The notes beneath the pieces were generated by a model. It had not been told where the DNA came from, did no database searches, and saw nothing but the letters and a program-made list of their open reading frames with translations. Both the position numbers and the translations under genes were made by a program. Below, one piece after another: positions 1 through 9,241 of a stretch of DNA of 64,000 bases (positions within the stretch are counted from its first letter, which is position 1; the number at the start of each line of letters is the position of its first letter). Location: the NCBI GenBank assembly GCA_041395745.1, contig JAWKZV010000001.1:496001-560000 (forward strand), written 5' to 3'. Source of the stretch: Porticoccus sp041395745. GTDB lineage: Bacteria; Pseudomonadota; Gammaproteobacteria; Pseudomonadales; Porticoccaceae.

Positions 1-319
1 ACTGTTCCAAGCTGAGAATACACCGCTAGACACAGCCTAAAGCATCTCAGTGTGGAGTTTTGGGAAAGGTAAATGAGCCACGAACGCCAAATCGTTGATG
101 TGGGCTAAAATGAGCCGGGGAATGAATTTGCATTGGTAGCGAAGGCAATGCGGAAGTCGAAGATATGCTATGAAAGTTTAAGAAATTTTAACAATTCTGA
201 TCGTGGTTGCTTAGGGTTTATATCTTGCATTGTCTAGTTTTTTATGAGGTTTTTTGCCTTTTTTGATATAGTTAAGGATGAGAGAATCGTGTGGTTTTTG
301 AGATGACATATAATTAAAA
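1..319. other. AT-rich non-coding leader of the polysaccharide locus
   Basis: No convincing open frame is present. The stretch is AT-rich like the genes after it and presumably carries the promoter of the cluster. A TTGGTAGCG segment at 134-142 partly resembles the ops/JUMPstart element that recruits RfaH upstream of polysaccharide operons, but only the GGTAGCG core matches, so it is not annotated as such. The 5' part could also be the tail of a decayed gene outside the window. Confidence 0.5.
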
Positions 320-1582
320 TTGGAGCGTAGTAAATTGCCAAATATGCTTAGTATTTTTCTACGCATTGGAACATTGGGTTGCAAGTTTTTATTAATAATA
401 TTAATGGCAAAATTTTTGTCAGTGAACGACTTTGGGCTCTATGGTTTGTTGACGGTTACAGTTGGTTATTCAATATACTTGGTTGGTTTTGATTTTTATA
501 ATTATACAACTAGGGAGTTGGTTTCTCTAAGTCCTGAGAAATGGGGGAGGATATTCAAGGCTCAGGGCATGCTTACTCTTATACTTTATTTTTTGTTTAT
601 TCCTGTTTGTTCTTTGTTCTTTGTTTTTGGGTTCATGCCATCGTATCTTTTTGTATGGTTTGTAGGGCTTTTGGTAGTTGAACATGTCTGTCAAGAAATA
701 ACGAGGATATTGATTTCGGCTTCATTCCATGTGGCAGCAAGTGCTGTGATATTTCTTAGAACTGGGGCGTGGGCGTTGGTTTGTTCTCTTCTTATGATTT
801 TATTCCCAGGGCTGAGGGTGCTTGAGCTGGTGTTGGGTGGCTGGATCGTAGGTGGGGTGATGGCTTGTGCTCTTGGTGTTGTCTGTTTGTCAGGCTTGAA
901 GATCAGCGGATGGAGTGACCGTGTCGATATGGAAATAATTAAGTTTGGGATTAAAGTGTCCCTTCCACTATTGATTTCCACATTGGCTATGCGTGCAATA
1001 TTTACAGTTGACCGATATCTGATTGATGCATATGGGAATTCTGAAACCTTGGCTGCATATGTACTTTTTGCCGGAGTTGCAACGACATTAATGAGTCTTT
1101 TAGACGCGGCTGTGTACTTTCCCTCTTACCCCAAGCTCATCAAATTTCACAGTGAGCGGGGGGTGAAAGAATTCATGAATATCTTTAGACGTATGCTTGT
1201 TTTGGCGACATTTATTGCAGTTGCGTTTATGGCATTTAACGTATTTGCTATTGAGTATGTGTTGAAGTGGCTTGGGAAAGCTATTTACCTAGAGAGACTG
1301 GAAATGTTTTATTGGGTTCTTGCTGGGATGGTGATCTACAGTCTTAGCATGGTGCCACATTATGGTCTGTATGCAAAAAAATTAGATGAAAAGATTATAT
1401 TTTGTCATTGTTTCTCCCTAATCATATTCATTTTGTCTGGCGTGATTTTTGTCGATAAAGGGGGAGCGTCATCAATACCCATGGCTTTGTGTATTACCTT
1501 CTCTTTTATGTTGGTATGTAAGTCATTTTTCTTTGCAAAAGCCTGTTTTTCTCGTTGTGAGTCGGTGAGGATAAATGATTAA
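320..1582 (+). CDS. Polysaccharide flippase, Wzx/MATE-like
   Basis: A 420-residue, highly hydrophobic protein with about 12 predicted membrane segments and few charged loops, the usual size and character of Wzx-type oligosaccharide flippases (MOP superfamily). These move undecaprenyl-linked repeat units across the inner membrane. The longest frame starts with TTG at 320; ATG at 344 (residue 9) is an equally plausible start. Its last 8 bases overlap the next gene, so the two are probably co-translated. It is the first gene of the AT-rich half of the polysaccharide locus. Family assignment rests on hydrophobicity pattern and context, since the family has no sharp motif. Confidence 0.75.
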   Translation: MERSKLPNMLSIFLRIGTLGCKFLLIILMAKFLSVNDFGLYGLLTVTVGYSIYLVGFDFYNYTTRELVSLSPEKWGRIFKAQGMLTLILYFLFIPVCSLFFVFGFMPSYLFVWFVGLLVVEHVCQEITRILISASFHVAASAVIFLRTGAWALVCSLLMILFPGLRVLELVLGGWIVGGVMACALGVVCLSGLKISGWSDRVDMEIIKFGIKVSLPLLISTLAMRAIFTVDRYLIDAYGNSETLAAYVLFAGVATTLMSLLDAAVYFPSYPKLIKFHSERGVKEFMNIFRRMLVLATFIAVAFMAFNVFAIEYVLKWLGKAIYLERLEMFYWVLAGMVIYSLSMVPHYGLYAKKLDEKIIFCHCFSLIIFILSGVIFVDKGGASSIPMALCITFSFMLVCKSFFFAKACFSRCESVRIND

Positions 1583-3059
1583 AGAAAAAAAAATATCGGA
1601 GAGGTTTGTCGAGATTGATGCGTTGAAAAAGCAAGTAAATACCAAGCTTGCAAAGATGCTCGACAAGGAGAGCTATGAGGTGAAGGCTAGGCCGGCTATT
1701 GATTTTCTAACCAGTGATCGCCTTGATCTTGTTCCGAAAATTATATATGCAAAGTGGTTTTTACATGGTGTTGATACTAGTTACGCCGAAAGGCTATACC
1801 TCGCACATATAGAAACAATCAATGGATTTGTCGAGGCGGATGGCACCGGAAAGATTGGGGAAGAGGCTTTCATCCAGGCCTTCAATAGGTTGATTTCTGA
1901 AATCTCTCAAAATGGTTTGTCCAAGAGATATCCTGTTCCGGTATCTGGGACAGCAATTCTTGATGGTGCACATCGTACAGCTATTGCCATTGCGCTAGGT
2001 TTGGATCTTCCTACGGTAGAATTGAGCTATCCTCCACATCATATCGGTTACAAAGAACTTTCTTTCGGCGCTATTGATTCAGCGCAACTTGATCATATTG
2101 TATTTGAATACTGTTTGTTAAAGCCGAGTACGCGTATGGTTTTCATTTGGCCTTCAGCCGAGGGCAATAGAGATGAAGTTGAGCGTATTTTTGAAAACTA
2201 TTGTCAAATTGTTTATAGAAAAGAGATTGATCTTAGTAAAAACGGTCAAAGTAATATTGTTCGTTTGGCATATTCGAAGGAAGCTTGGCTTGGCACTATA
2301 GGTGATGGGTTCATTGGCGCTCAGAACAAAGCAGATTGGTGTTTTGGGCGACGTGGTCCTGTAATTCTTTATGTCATAGAGCCGTATGATGATTTGGTTT
2401 CGATGAAGGAGGAGGTGAGAGCACTCTTTAATATAGGCAAGCACTCGATTCATGTCAATGATTCATATCAAGAAACAGTAGAGCTTGCGCAGCATCTACT
2501 CAACGCAAACGGTCTGACGTTTATAAATAATCATACGCCCGAAAATTTTACTTGGTTCAAAACATTATTTCAGCATTATAAGGATTGGATTGTCTCTAAT
2601 AATCTTAATGTCGAGGATTACTGTGTCGACGGCAGTGCTTCGATGGCCGCGTTTGGCATTAGAGAGGCGCGTGATTTGGATTTTATTACGAGGACGGGCA
2701 ATTACAGTGACACTGGCTTCAAGGAAATAGACTGCCATGATACGGCAAATTTGGATTACAAGTGTTCGCTGGACGAGTTGATCTACAATCCAGAGAACCA
2801 CTTCTACTACGAGGGCTATAAGATGATTTCGTTGTATAAGTTAAAGGAGAAAAAGCTTTCTCGCTCAGAGGGAAAGGATCTGTTAGATGTGTCATTGATT
2901 GAGATTAAATTGTCTGGAGCGTCAACCCGGTCTTTGCCTGTTAAATGGAGGGAGTTATTAAGACCTATCAGGCTAAAGGCAGTATTGAAATTTTTTGCTC
3001 TAAAGCTAAGATTTAGGCTGTATAAAATATTTAGGTTTATTTGTTATTTTTTCAGTTGA
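1575..3059 (+). CDS. ParB-like plus nucleotidyltransferase-like protein of unknown function
   Basis: A 494-residue soluble protein with two recognisable parts. Residues about 120-145 contain ILDGAHRTAIAIALGL, which resembles the DGxHR signature of ParB/sulfiredoxin-type domains. Residues about 350-372 read VDGSASMAAFGIREARDLDF, resembling the GS(x)nDxD core of the nucleotidyltransferase fold, and residues 425-441 (KKLSRSEGKDLLDVSLI) match the later K..R..KD..D pattern of AbiEii-like nucleotidyltransferases. The middle (about 285-325) is a conserved-looking link. The gene overlaps the flippase by 8 bases and precedes the polymerase, so a role in the glycan pathway is inferred. I know no characterised member; catalytic activity is not shown. 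Confidence 0.55.
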   Translation: MIKEKKISERFVEIDALKKQVNTKLAKMLDKESYEVKARPAIDFLTSDRLDLVPKIIYAKWFLHGVDTSYAERLYLAHIETINGFVEADGTGKIGEEAFIQAFNRLISEISQNGLSKRYPVPVSGTAILDGAHRTAIAIALGLDLPTVELSYPPHHIGYKELSFGAIDSAQLDHIVFEYCLLKPSTRMVFIWPSAEGNRDEVERIFENYCQIVYRKEIDLSKNGQSNIVRLAYSKEAWLGTIGDGFIGAQNKADWCFGRRGPVILYVIEPYDDLVSMKEEVRALFNIGKHSIHVNDSYQETVELAQHLLNANGLTFINNHTPENFTWFKTLFQHYKDWIVSNNLNVEDYCVDGSASMAAFGIREARDLDFITRTGNYSDTGFKEIDCHDTANLDYKCSLDELIYNPENHFYYEGYKMISLYKLKEKKLSRSEGKDLLDVSLIEIKLSGASTRSLPVKWRELLRPIRLKAVLKFFALKLRFRLYKIFRFICYFFS

Positions 3060-3140
3060 AATAAGTTGAATAATCGCTAGGCATTGAAATACATATTTTG
3101 TGAGACCGATTTAAAGATTATGGCTAATAGTGATTATTAG

Positions 3141-4352
3141 ATGATTATAAAATATAAGAAAAGCGCTCTTCTGTGGTTTGTAATCCTTTTTTTGTATTCT
3201 GTTTTTTCTTCTCCATTTCCAAAAGTTCCAGGATTGGTAGAAATGGTGCTTGGTAGTGGCTTGATTGTTGCTGTTCTGTCTCATAAAAATCTTTTTGCCT
3301 TGTTGCAGGGGAGGGTTAAAAGAGAGGATGTTTTTTCGCTAGTTTCGCTTATTATCTTCACGTATTTTCTAATCGTTCCTAGTCTAAATTTTGTTCTAGG
3401 GGATTGGGAGTTAAATGACTATGTGAGAGATCTGGTTCCATTGATATATTTGTCTCTACCATTTTTAATAAGGCATGGAAGTATTTCGAGTGATTCGAGG
3501 AATATTTTTTTATTTGGGTTAATATTCTCCGGCGTTGCATTCTCAGTCAGGTATTTTTACGAATCTGGGCTTCAGCTTAATCAGATTGGTAAAATTGTTT
3601 GTTTCGATAATGATGGTTATTACCCGTTTGATCCGACGGTTACCTTCAGTATGATTTATTGTCTATGTTGTGCCTTTTTGGGCAAGGTGTCCCTCTTGTT
3701 GAGAATTCTGTTGATGACAAGCGGTCTGGTGTGTGCTGCTGCTCTTTTTGGTGTGGCCCAGAGAGCGCCAATCGGGTTGTTGATCCTGTCTATGTCTATA
3801 TTATTTTTTGCAGAGACAGCCTTCATGAGGTTGTTTGTTGTATTGCTAGTGGCTATTGCTGTTTGGATTTTTTTTGAAGGAGCAATTGAGTCAGTATTCT
3901 CTGTTCTGATAGAGAAGCAGCTTGTCTACGGCGATAACAATAAAATAGCAGAATTTAAAGATGTATTAAGTGCACTTGATACCCCCACAAAAATATTTTT
4001 TGGCCTAGGTTGGGGGGCGCTGTTTGATAGTTCAGCGTATGATGGATTGACTTCAAATACACACTCAATTATTTCATATTTTATTGTAAAAACCGGGGCG
4101 ATTGGTTCTCTATTTTTATTTATTTATATCTCTTTTTTTTTGGTTTCAGCAGTAAAATTGTTTCTAAATGATCGTGTGTTGGCGCTTTCGATAGTTTCTG
4201 CGTTGTTTATAGGACTTTTACTCCAGCCGACATACAAAACCCTTTCTTTTGGCATTCTTCTTTTGGTCCTTTCCCAGCTAGGAGGGCGGCAGAACGTTGA
4301 GTTCGAAAGACTTGGTGAGGGTGATCGGGCATTTGAGCCCCAAAAAAATTGA
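3141..4352 (+). CDS. O-antigen/exopolysaccharide polymerase, Wzy-like
   Basis: A 403-residue integral membrane protein with about 10-11 hydrophobic segments and one larger hydrophilic loop (roughly residues 255-325). This layout is typical of Wzy/Wzx-dependent polymerases that join repeat units at the periplasmic face of the inner membrane. Sequence identity in this family is low, so the call rests on topology, length and position between a flippase and glycan-modifying genes. It ends with a hydrophilic tail rich in E, R and Q. The gene is AT-rich like its neighbours, which suggests it was acquired together with them. Confidence 0.65.
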   Translation: MIIKYKKSALLWFVILFLYSVFSSPFPKVPGLVEMVLGSGLIVAVLSHKNLFALLQGRVKREDVFSLVSLIIFTYFLIVPSLNFVLGDWELNDYVRDLVPLIYLSLPFLIRHGSISSDSRNIFLFGLIFSGVAFSVRYFYESGLQLNQIGKIVCFDNDGYYPFDPTVTFSMIYCLCCAFLGKVSLLLRILLMTSGLVCAAALFGVAQRAPIGLLILSMSILFFAETAFMRLFVVLLVAIAVWIFFEGAIESVFSVLIEKQLVYGDNNKIAEFKDVLSALDTPTKIFFGLGWGALFDSSAYDGLTSNTHSIISYFIVKTGAIGSLFLFIYISFFLVSAVKLFLNDRVLALSIVSALFIGLLLQPTYKTLSFGILLLVLSQLGGRQNVEFERLGEGDRAFEPQKN

Positions 4353-4494
4353 TAATAGTTGGTTTTTTGGGGGGGCTTTCGAGGAAGTGATTTGTTGTCT
4401 AGAGCGCTAGCATATTAGAGTAAAGACTTACTTTCTTCTGATTTTAGCGTGGACTACGTATGCGTGATTTGGTAATAACTGAAGGCGAACGTTG

Positions 4495-5340
4495 ATGGAA
4501 AAAAAAGCAATTGTAAGTAAGAAGATCCCTTTTTACTTGGCACCGTTTCGATATTTATATCGAAGAATTTCCTCGTTGATGTTTAGTGATGTTCGCATAA
4601 TCCAAATAACAAGCAATGGGATAAAGTACCTATTGTGGGCTAACGAAGATATCGGTAAACGGATGATTGTTCAGCGTCAATACGAACAGGGTGAGATGCG
4701 AGCGTTTGCACAGTTGGTTCGCCCCGGTGATGTGTGTGTTGATGTTGGAGGCAATGTTGGCATCTATTCACTGAATTTTGCAAAGCTATGCACTCCTACT
4801 GGCCGTGTGTATGTTGTAGAGCCTATCAGCAGGAATCGTCTGGTAATTATGTTGGCAGCTGAAATAAATTCGTTGCCCAATATTTCTGTGTTTCCATACG
4901 CGTTGTCTAGTGGCGAAGGCGAGGTGGAGCTTGAAATCCCAAGTGTTGATGGAGCCTATGCGTTTATTAGACCCGTTGGTGCGTCAGGAGCTCCAGGAAC
5001 GACCAAGATTAGAAGCTTGGCCTTCAGCAAGCTTTTGGAAGAGGAGCATATCGAAAGAGTCGATATTCTAAAAATTGACGTGGAAGGAGCAGAAAAGCTT
5101 GTCCTTGACGGGGCCTTAGAAGTCCTGGCAGATAAATGCAAACGTCCTAGAGTTATGATGATCGAACTGGTTGATGAGTTTCTCGGGCGCTATGGCTCCA
5201 CAGTGGCTGAGGTGCTTTCTATTATGGGGGGCATTGGCTATTCCGCATATTACGCGGATGCCAATGGCCGATTGAGAATTTTCTCTGAACAAGATATTAA
5301 CAGAATTTTTAACGTTTTCTTTCTGTTAGATCGAGCGTGA
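4495..5340 (+). CDS. FkbM-family SAM-dependent methyltransferase
   Basis: A 281-residue protein. Residues about 75-100 contain RPGDVCVDVGGNVGIYS, the SAM-binding motif I of class I methyltransferases, followed by VYVVEPI (acidic motif II). ILKIDVEGAEKLVLDGA at about 195-212 is the hallmark FkbM motif. FkbM enzymes O-methylate sugars or polyketides, so this one probably methylates a sugar of the exopolysaccharide. ATG 4495 is chosen because GAAGG lies 9 bases upstream; a TTG codon directly before it would also be in frame. It sits between the polymerase and a glycosyltransferase. Confidence 0.85.
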   Translation: MEKKAIVSKKIPFYLAPFRYLYRRISSLMFSDVRIIQITSNGIKYLLWANEDIGKRMIVQRQYEQGEMRAFAQLVRPGDVCVDVGGNVGIYSLNFAKLCTPTGRVYVVEPISRNRLVIMLAAEINSLPNISVFPYALSSGEGEVELEIPSVDGAYAFIRPVGASGAPGTTKIRSLAFSKLLEEEHIERVDILKIDVEGAEKLVLDGALEVLADKCKRPRVMMIELVDEFLGRYGSTVAEVLSIMGGIGYSAYYADANGRLRIFSEQDINRIFNVFFLLDRA

Positions 5341-5356
5341 TCTGGAGTAAAGAGAG

Positions 5357-6265
5357 GTGAAGCCGAGTTTGGTTGTTATCATATTGACACATAATGAAGA
5401 GTTGCACATTGAGCGTTGTATCTTATCTCTATTGCCGGTAGCAAAGAAAATATTCATTGTGGATTCTTTTTCTACAGATCGCACTGTTGCACTTGCCACA
5501 GCACTCGGTGCGACAGTTCATCAACGCGCATGGAAAAATTACGCTGACCAGTTTCAATGGGGGCTAGATAACTGTGGTGCTGACCATGAATGGATCATGC
5601 GAATGGATGCCGATGAGTATTTAGAGCCTGAATTGCAGAATGAGTTGATCGCCTTATTACCTTCATTGCGAGAAAGTGTTACTGGTGTCTATATACGGCG
5701 CAAGGTTATATTTTATGGGCACTGGATGCGTCACGGAGGTACCTATCCACAAGTTTTGCTAAGGATTTGGCGCGCAGGGTTTGGGCGAATTGAACAGCGT
5801 TGGATGGACGAGCATATTGTTTTTGACGTGCCTGCAATAACTCAAGTCGCCTCTGGCCACTTAGTTGATGAAAATATTAAAGGAATTACGTTCTGGACTG
5901 AAAAGTGTAATAAATATGCTTCTCGCGAGATGGTTGACCTTTTAAACAATAAGTATTCTTTGCTTCCACGTGATGAGTCTCTAAAGTCACAAGCTGATTC
6001 TCAGGCAAAATGGAAGCGAATGATCAAGGATATCATCTACTCCCGTTTGCCAATTGGTTTGAGATCATCACTATATTTTCTATACCGTTATTTTGTCCGT
6101 TTAGGCTTTCTAGATGGTAGGAAAGGTTTCCTTTGGCATTTCCTTCAAGGTTACTGGTATCGAATGTTAGTGGATGTAAAAATCATGGAGATTGAAGAGC
6201 GTTCTGGGGGTGATGTCGATGAAATAAGAAGAATTTTGATTAACGAGCATGGGATACAGTTGTGA
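5357..6265 (+). CDS. Family 2 glycosyltransferase (WaaE/KdtX-like)
   Basis: A 302-residue protein with a GT-A N-terminus: VVIILTHNEELHIERCI, then FIVDSFSTDRTVALA, then MDADEYLEPEL, the DxD-type metal and nucleotide-sugar site. The arrangement resembles WaaE/KdtX-like GT2 enzymes that add a hexose on the cytoplasmic side. Basic and hydrophobic residues at about 225-270 may give peripheral membrane binding. It starts at GTG 5357 with GGAG 9 bases upstream. The stop overlaps the start of the next gene (TGATG), indicating translational coupling. Donor and acceptor sugars cannot be read from sequence. Confidence 0.85.
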   Translation: MKPSLVVIILTHNEELHIERCILSLLPVAKKIFIVDSFSTDRTVALATALGATVHQRAWKNYADQFQWGLDNCGADHEWIMRMDADEYLEPELQNELIALLPSLRESVTGVYIRRKVIFYGHWMRHGGTYPQVLLRIWRAGFGRIEQRWMDEHIVFDVPAITQVASGHLVDENIKGITFWTEKCNKYASREMVDLLNNKYSLLPRDESLKSQADSQAKWKRMIKDIIYSRLPIGLRSSLYFLYRYFVRLGFLDGRKGFLWHFLQGYWYRMLVDVKIMEIEERSGGDVDEIRRILINEHGIQL

Positions 6266-6819
6266 TGCCTCGTGAATATCAGAAAATCGCTCTATTTCAA
6301 CTGCCTAAAGGCTTTCGTGGGCGTTCTGTGGTCGTAGTCCAGTTGTGGTGGCTAGTGCAATCAACTCTATTCGCGCTTTCTCCCCAATTTATGTATGGCT
6401 GGCGGCGTTTTCTTCTTAAGTTATTTGGTGCCAAAGTTGGGCGGGGTGTTTTGATACGTCCATCAGTACGAGTGACTTACCCTTGGAAAGTTGTGATCGG
6501 TGATTGGGTCTGGGTCGGTGATCACGCCGAATTGTATAGTTTGGGGCCAATTGAGATTGGCTCCAATGTCGTCGTCAGTCAGCGCGCCTACCTCTGTGCG
6601 GCGTCACATGACTACACTTCCTCTTCATTTGATATGCAGGCAAAAAAAATTGTAATCGAAGATGAAGTCTGGATTGCGGCAGATGTGTTTGTCGCTCCCG
6701 GAACAACCTTAGGGAGAGGAGCCCTTGTGGGTGCCCGCAGCAGCGTATTTAGTGACATGCCGTCCGGTATGATTTGTGTGGGTTACCCGGCAAAACCGGT
6801 TAGGCCGCGGTTGGTATAA
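6265..6819 (+). CDS. WcaF-like hexapeptide-repeat acetyltransferase
   Basis: A 184-residue protein. The N-terminal LWWLVQSTLFALSPQ region and the left-handed beta-helix repeats (IEIGSNVVVSQ, IEDEVWIAADVFVAPG) ending in GYPAKPV match colanic-acid-type WcaF acetyltransferases, which O-acetylate a sugar of the repeat unit. The AASHDY segment carries the usual catalytic histidine. ATG 6265 overlaps the preceding TGA. It is the last gene of the AT-rich block; the next gene, gmd, follows after a 320-base gap, and WcaF-Gmd-Fcl is also the E. coli colanic acid order. Confidence 0.8.
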   Translation: MPREYQKIALFQLPKGFRGRSVVVVQLWWLVQSTLFALSPQFMYGWRRFLLKLFGAKVGRGVLIRPSVRVTYPWKVVIGDWVWVGDHAELYSLGPIEIGSNVVVSQRAYLCAASHDYTSSSFDMQAKKIVIEDEVWIAADVFVAPGTTLGRGALVGARSSVFSDMPSGMICVGYPAKPVRPRLV

Positions 6820-7139
6820 GTTTTTGGTCATCGAAATCAATCTCCCTGCCCTTTCAACTGAGCTTAATGATTTCTGCTTGTTGGGCCTAATGATGTAGGG
6901 GAGTACGCTGTTTAACCTTCATCGCGGATGAAGAAAATGTTTTAAGACCGCATCTGATAATGGATTTCTTTGATTCTTTAAATCAGTAAGGTGGCGTGAG
7001 CTGGCGTTGATGTTACCGTTTTTAACAAGTTCTTGTTATAGACCGTTATCATAATAGGCACTTGTAAGTGACTATAGTGTTATTGACTGTGTGTGCTCAT
7101 TCGCGACGGTCTGAGCGCTGTGTAAGAGTGGATGGAAAA
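6820..7139. other. Non-coding gap at the compositional boundary before gmd
   Basis: No supported gene. Base composition shifts here, from AT-rich genes upstream to clearly higher GC in gmd. It probably carries the promoter for gmd. A short inverted repeat (AACAAG/CTTGTT) lies at about 7023-7037. The upstream in-frame extension of gmd from 7068 is rejected because family members start at the ATG at 7140. Confidence 0.5.
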
Positions 7140-8261
7140 ATGACAAGACGTGCTCTTATTACCGGGATTACTGGACAAGATGGCTCTTACTTGGCGGAGT
7201 TTTTGTTGGAGAAAGGCTATGAAGTGCATGGCATTAAGCGTCGGGCTTCTTCCTTTAACACCCAGAGAGTGGATCACATCTATCAGGATCCGCATGTAGA
7301 TAATCGTAATTTTGTCCTGCATTACGGTGATCTGACAGACTCCTCCAACCTGACGCGGATCATCCAGGAAGTTCAACCGGACGAAGTGTATAACTTGGGT
7401 GCTCAATCCCACGTAGCAGTAAGTTTCGAGTCACCGGAATATACTGCCGATGTGGATGGTATGGGAACGCTTCGACTACTCGAAGCAATCCGTCTGCTCG
7501 GCTTGGAGAAGAAAACCCGCTTCTACCAGGCATCTACTTCCGAACTCTATGGTCTGGTGCAGGAAAGCCCCCAAAAGGAAACCACTCCGTTCTATCCGCG
7601 TTCGCCCTATGCAGTGGCCAAGCTATATGCCTACTGGATCACGGTCAATTACCGCGAAGCTTATGGCATGTATGCTTGTAATGGCATCCTGTTCAATCAC
7701 GAGTCGCCGCGTCGAGGTGAAACCTTTGTGACCCGTAAGATCACCCGTGGCTTAGCCAACATAGCGCAAGGTCTCGAGCAATGTCTATATATGGGTAATA
7801 TGGATGCTTTGCGCGATTGGGGACATGCCAAGGACTATGTGCGTATGCAGTGGATGATGCTGCAGCAAGAAGTGCCAGAAGATTTCGTAATAGCCACCGG
7901 TGTGCAGTACTCTGTCCGTGACTTCATATGCTGGTCGGCAGCCGAATTAGGCATCAACCTTCGCTTCCAAGGGCGGGGTGTCGATGAGCAAGCCATTGTC
8001 ATGCGTATTGAAGGCGATAAGGCTCCTGCACTCAAGGTCGGGGATGTTGTCGTGCGGGTCGATCCGCGTTATTTCCGCCCAGCTGAGGTCGAAACACTTC
8101 TGGGTGATCCGGCCAAGGCCAAGGCCAAGTTGGGCTGGATACCTGAGATTACGGTGCAGGAAATGTGCGCCGAGATGGTGCGAGACGATCTCAAGGTGGC
8201 CCAGCGTCTTGCTCTGCTTAAGGAGCATGGTCACGATGTGACAGTTTCGGTGGAGAATTAG
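7140..8261 (+). CDS. gmd: GDP-mannose 4,6-dehydratase
   Basis: A 373-residue short-chain dehydrogenase/reductase. It has the Rossmann motif ITGITGQDGSYLAE at the N-terminus and a catalytic SPYAVAK (YxxxK) at about residue 156, and it is the usual length for Gmd (about 370). It converts GDP-D-mannose to GDP-4-keto-6-deoxymannose, the first committed step to GDP-L-fucose. The next gene, fcl, starts 2 bases after the stop, so the two are one unit. ATG 7140 gives the family-typical MTRRALITG start; an upstream GTG adds 24 atypical residues. The frame is intact. Confidence 0.95.
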   Translation: MTRRALITGITGQDGSYLAEFLLEKGYEVHGIKRRASSFNTQRVDHIYQDPHVDNRNFVLHYGDLTDSSNLTRIIQEVQPDEVYNLGAQSHVAVSFESPEYTADVDGMGTLRLLEAIRLLGLEKKTRFYQASTSELYGLVQESPQKETTPFYPRSPYAVAKLYAYWITVNYREAYGMYACNGILFNHESPRRGETFVTRKITRGLANIAQGLEQCLYMGNMDALRDWGHAKDYVRMQWMMLQQEVPEDFVIATGVQYSVRDFICWSAAELGINLRFQGRGVDEQAIVMRIEGDKAPALKVGDVVVRVDPRYFRPAEVETLLGDPAKAKAKLGWIPEITVQEMCAEMVRDDLKVAQRLALLKEHGHDVTVSVEN

Positions 8262-8263
8262 TA

Positions 8264-9241
8264 GTGGCGCGTGATCTGGATCAGACTATCTTCGTTGCTG
8301 GCCATCAAGGGATGGTCGGTTCGGCCATACTTCGCCGCCTTCAGATCTTGGGCCATAGGAAAATTCTTACCGCTAGCCGCGACCAATTGAATTTGCTTGA
8401 TCAGTCTGCTGTGAGGGCTTTCTTTCAGGAAAATTCAATCAGTCAAGTGTATATGGCGGCAGCCAAAGTCGGTGGTATCCATGCCAACAACACCTATCCG
8501 GCAGAGTTTATCTATGAAAACCTGGTGATCGAAGCCAATATCATCCAGTCGGCACATCAGGCTGGTGTGCAGAAGTTACTGTTTCTCGGTTCTTCCTGTA
8601 TCTATCCCAGGCATGCAGAGCAACCGATGAGGGAGGAGGTTCTGCTAACAGGTGTTCTCGAGCCGACTAATGAGCCCTATGCGATTGCCAAGATTGCAGG
8701 GATCAAGCTGTGCGAAAGTTACAACCGGCAATATGGTCGCGATTATCGTAGCGTGATGCCGACCAACCTTTATGGTCCGCATGACAACTACCACCCGGAC
8801 AACAGTCATGTGATCCCAGCGTTACTGCGCCGTTTTCACGAAGCAACACAGCGTGGCGATTCAGAAGTAGAGATCTGGGGGAGCGGTAGGCCAATGCGCG
8901 AGTTCCTACATGTGGATGATATGGCTGCCGCCAGCGTTTATGTCATGGAACTGGATGATGATAGCTACCGGGCTAATACCGAGCCGATGCTTTCTCATAT
9001 CAATGTAGGCAGCGGGGTGGATTGCACCATCCGCGAGCTGGCCGAGACAATCGCCAAGGTCACCAGTTTTGCCGGACGGTTGTGTTTCGATGGCACCAAA
9101 CCGGACGGTGCCCCGCGCAAATTGATGGATGTTTCTCGCCTCAAGGCGCTTGGCTGGCAGGCTACCATCAGCCTTGAAGATGGGTTGCGTGATGCTTATG
9201 GGTGGTATGTGGCTAACGTAGGACAGACGCGGGCTAACTGA
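8264..9241 (+). CDS. fcl: GDP-L-fucose synthase (3,5-epimerase/4-reductase)
   Basis: A 325-residue extended SDR with the N-terminal FVAGHQGMVGSAI nucleotide-binding loop and the EPYAIAK catalytic YxxxK at about residue 140, followed by the MPTNLYGPHDNYHP substrate region characteristic of Fcl/WcaG. It converts the Gmd product to GDP-L-fucose using NADPH. GTG start at 8264. The stop overlaps the next ATG (TGATG). Frame intact. Together with gmd it shows that the polysaccharide is expected to contain fucose. Confidence 0.95.
   Translation: MARDLDQTIFVAGHQGMVGSAILRRLQILGHRKILTASRDQLNLLDQSAVRAFFQENSISQVYMAAAKVGGIHANNTYPAEFIYENLVIEANIIQSAHQAGVQKLLFLGSSCIYPRHAEQPMREEVLLTGVLEPTNEPYAIAKIAGIKLCESYNRQYGRDYRSVMPTNLYGPHDNYHPDNSHVIPALLRRFHEATQRGDSEVEIWGSGRPMREFLHVDDMAAASVYVMELDDDSYRANTEPMLSHINVGSGVDCTIRELAETIAKVTSFAGRLCFDGTKPDGAPRKLMDVSRLKALGWQATISLEDGLRDAYGWYVANVGQTRAN

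Noticed and set aside
134..142. ops/JUMPstart-like GGTAGCG before the polysaccharide genes
   Set aside because: Only the short core matches; the preceding GGC and the following bases of the element differ.
7068..7139. N-terminal extension of gmd
   Set aside because: Gmd proteins start at the MTRRALITG position; the extra 24 residues lack any family match.
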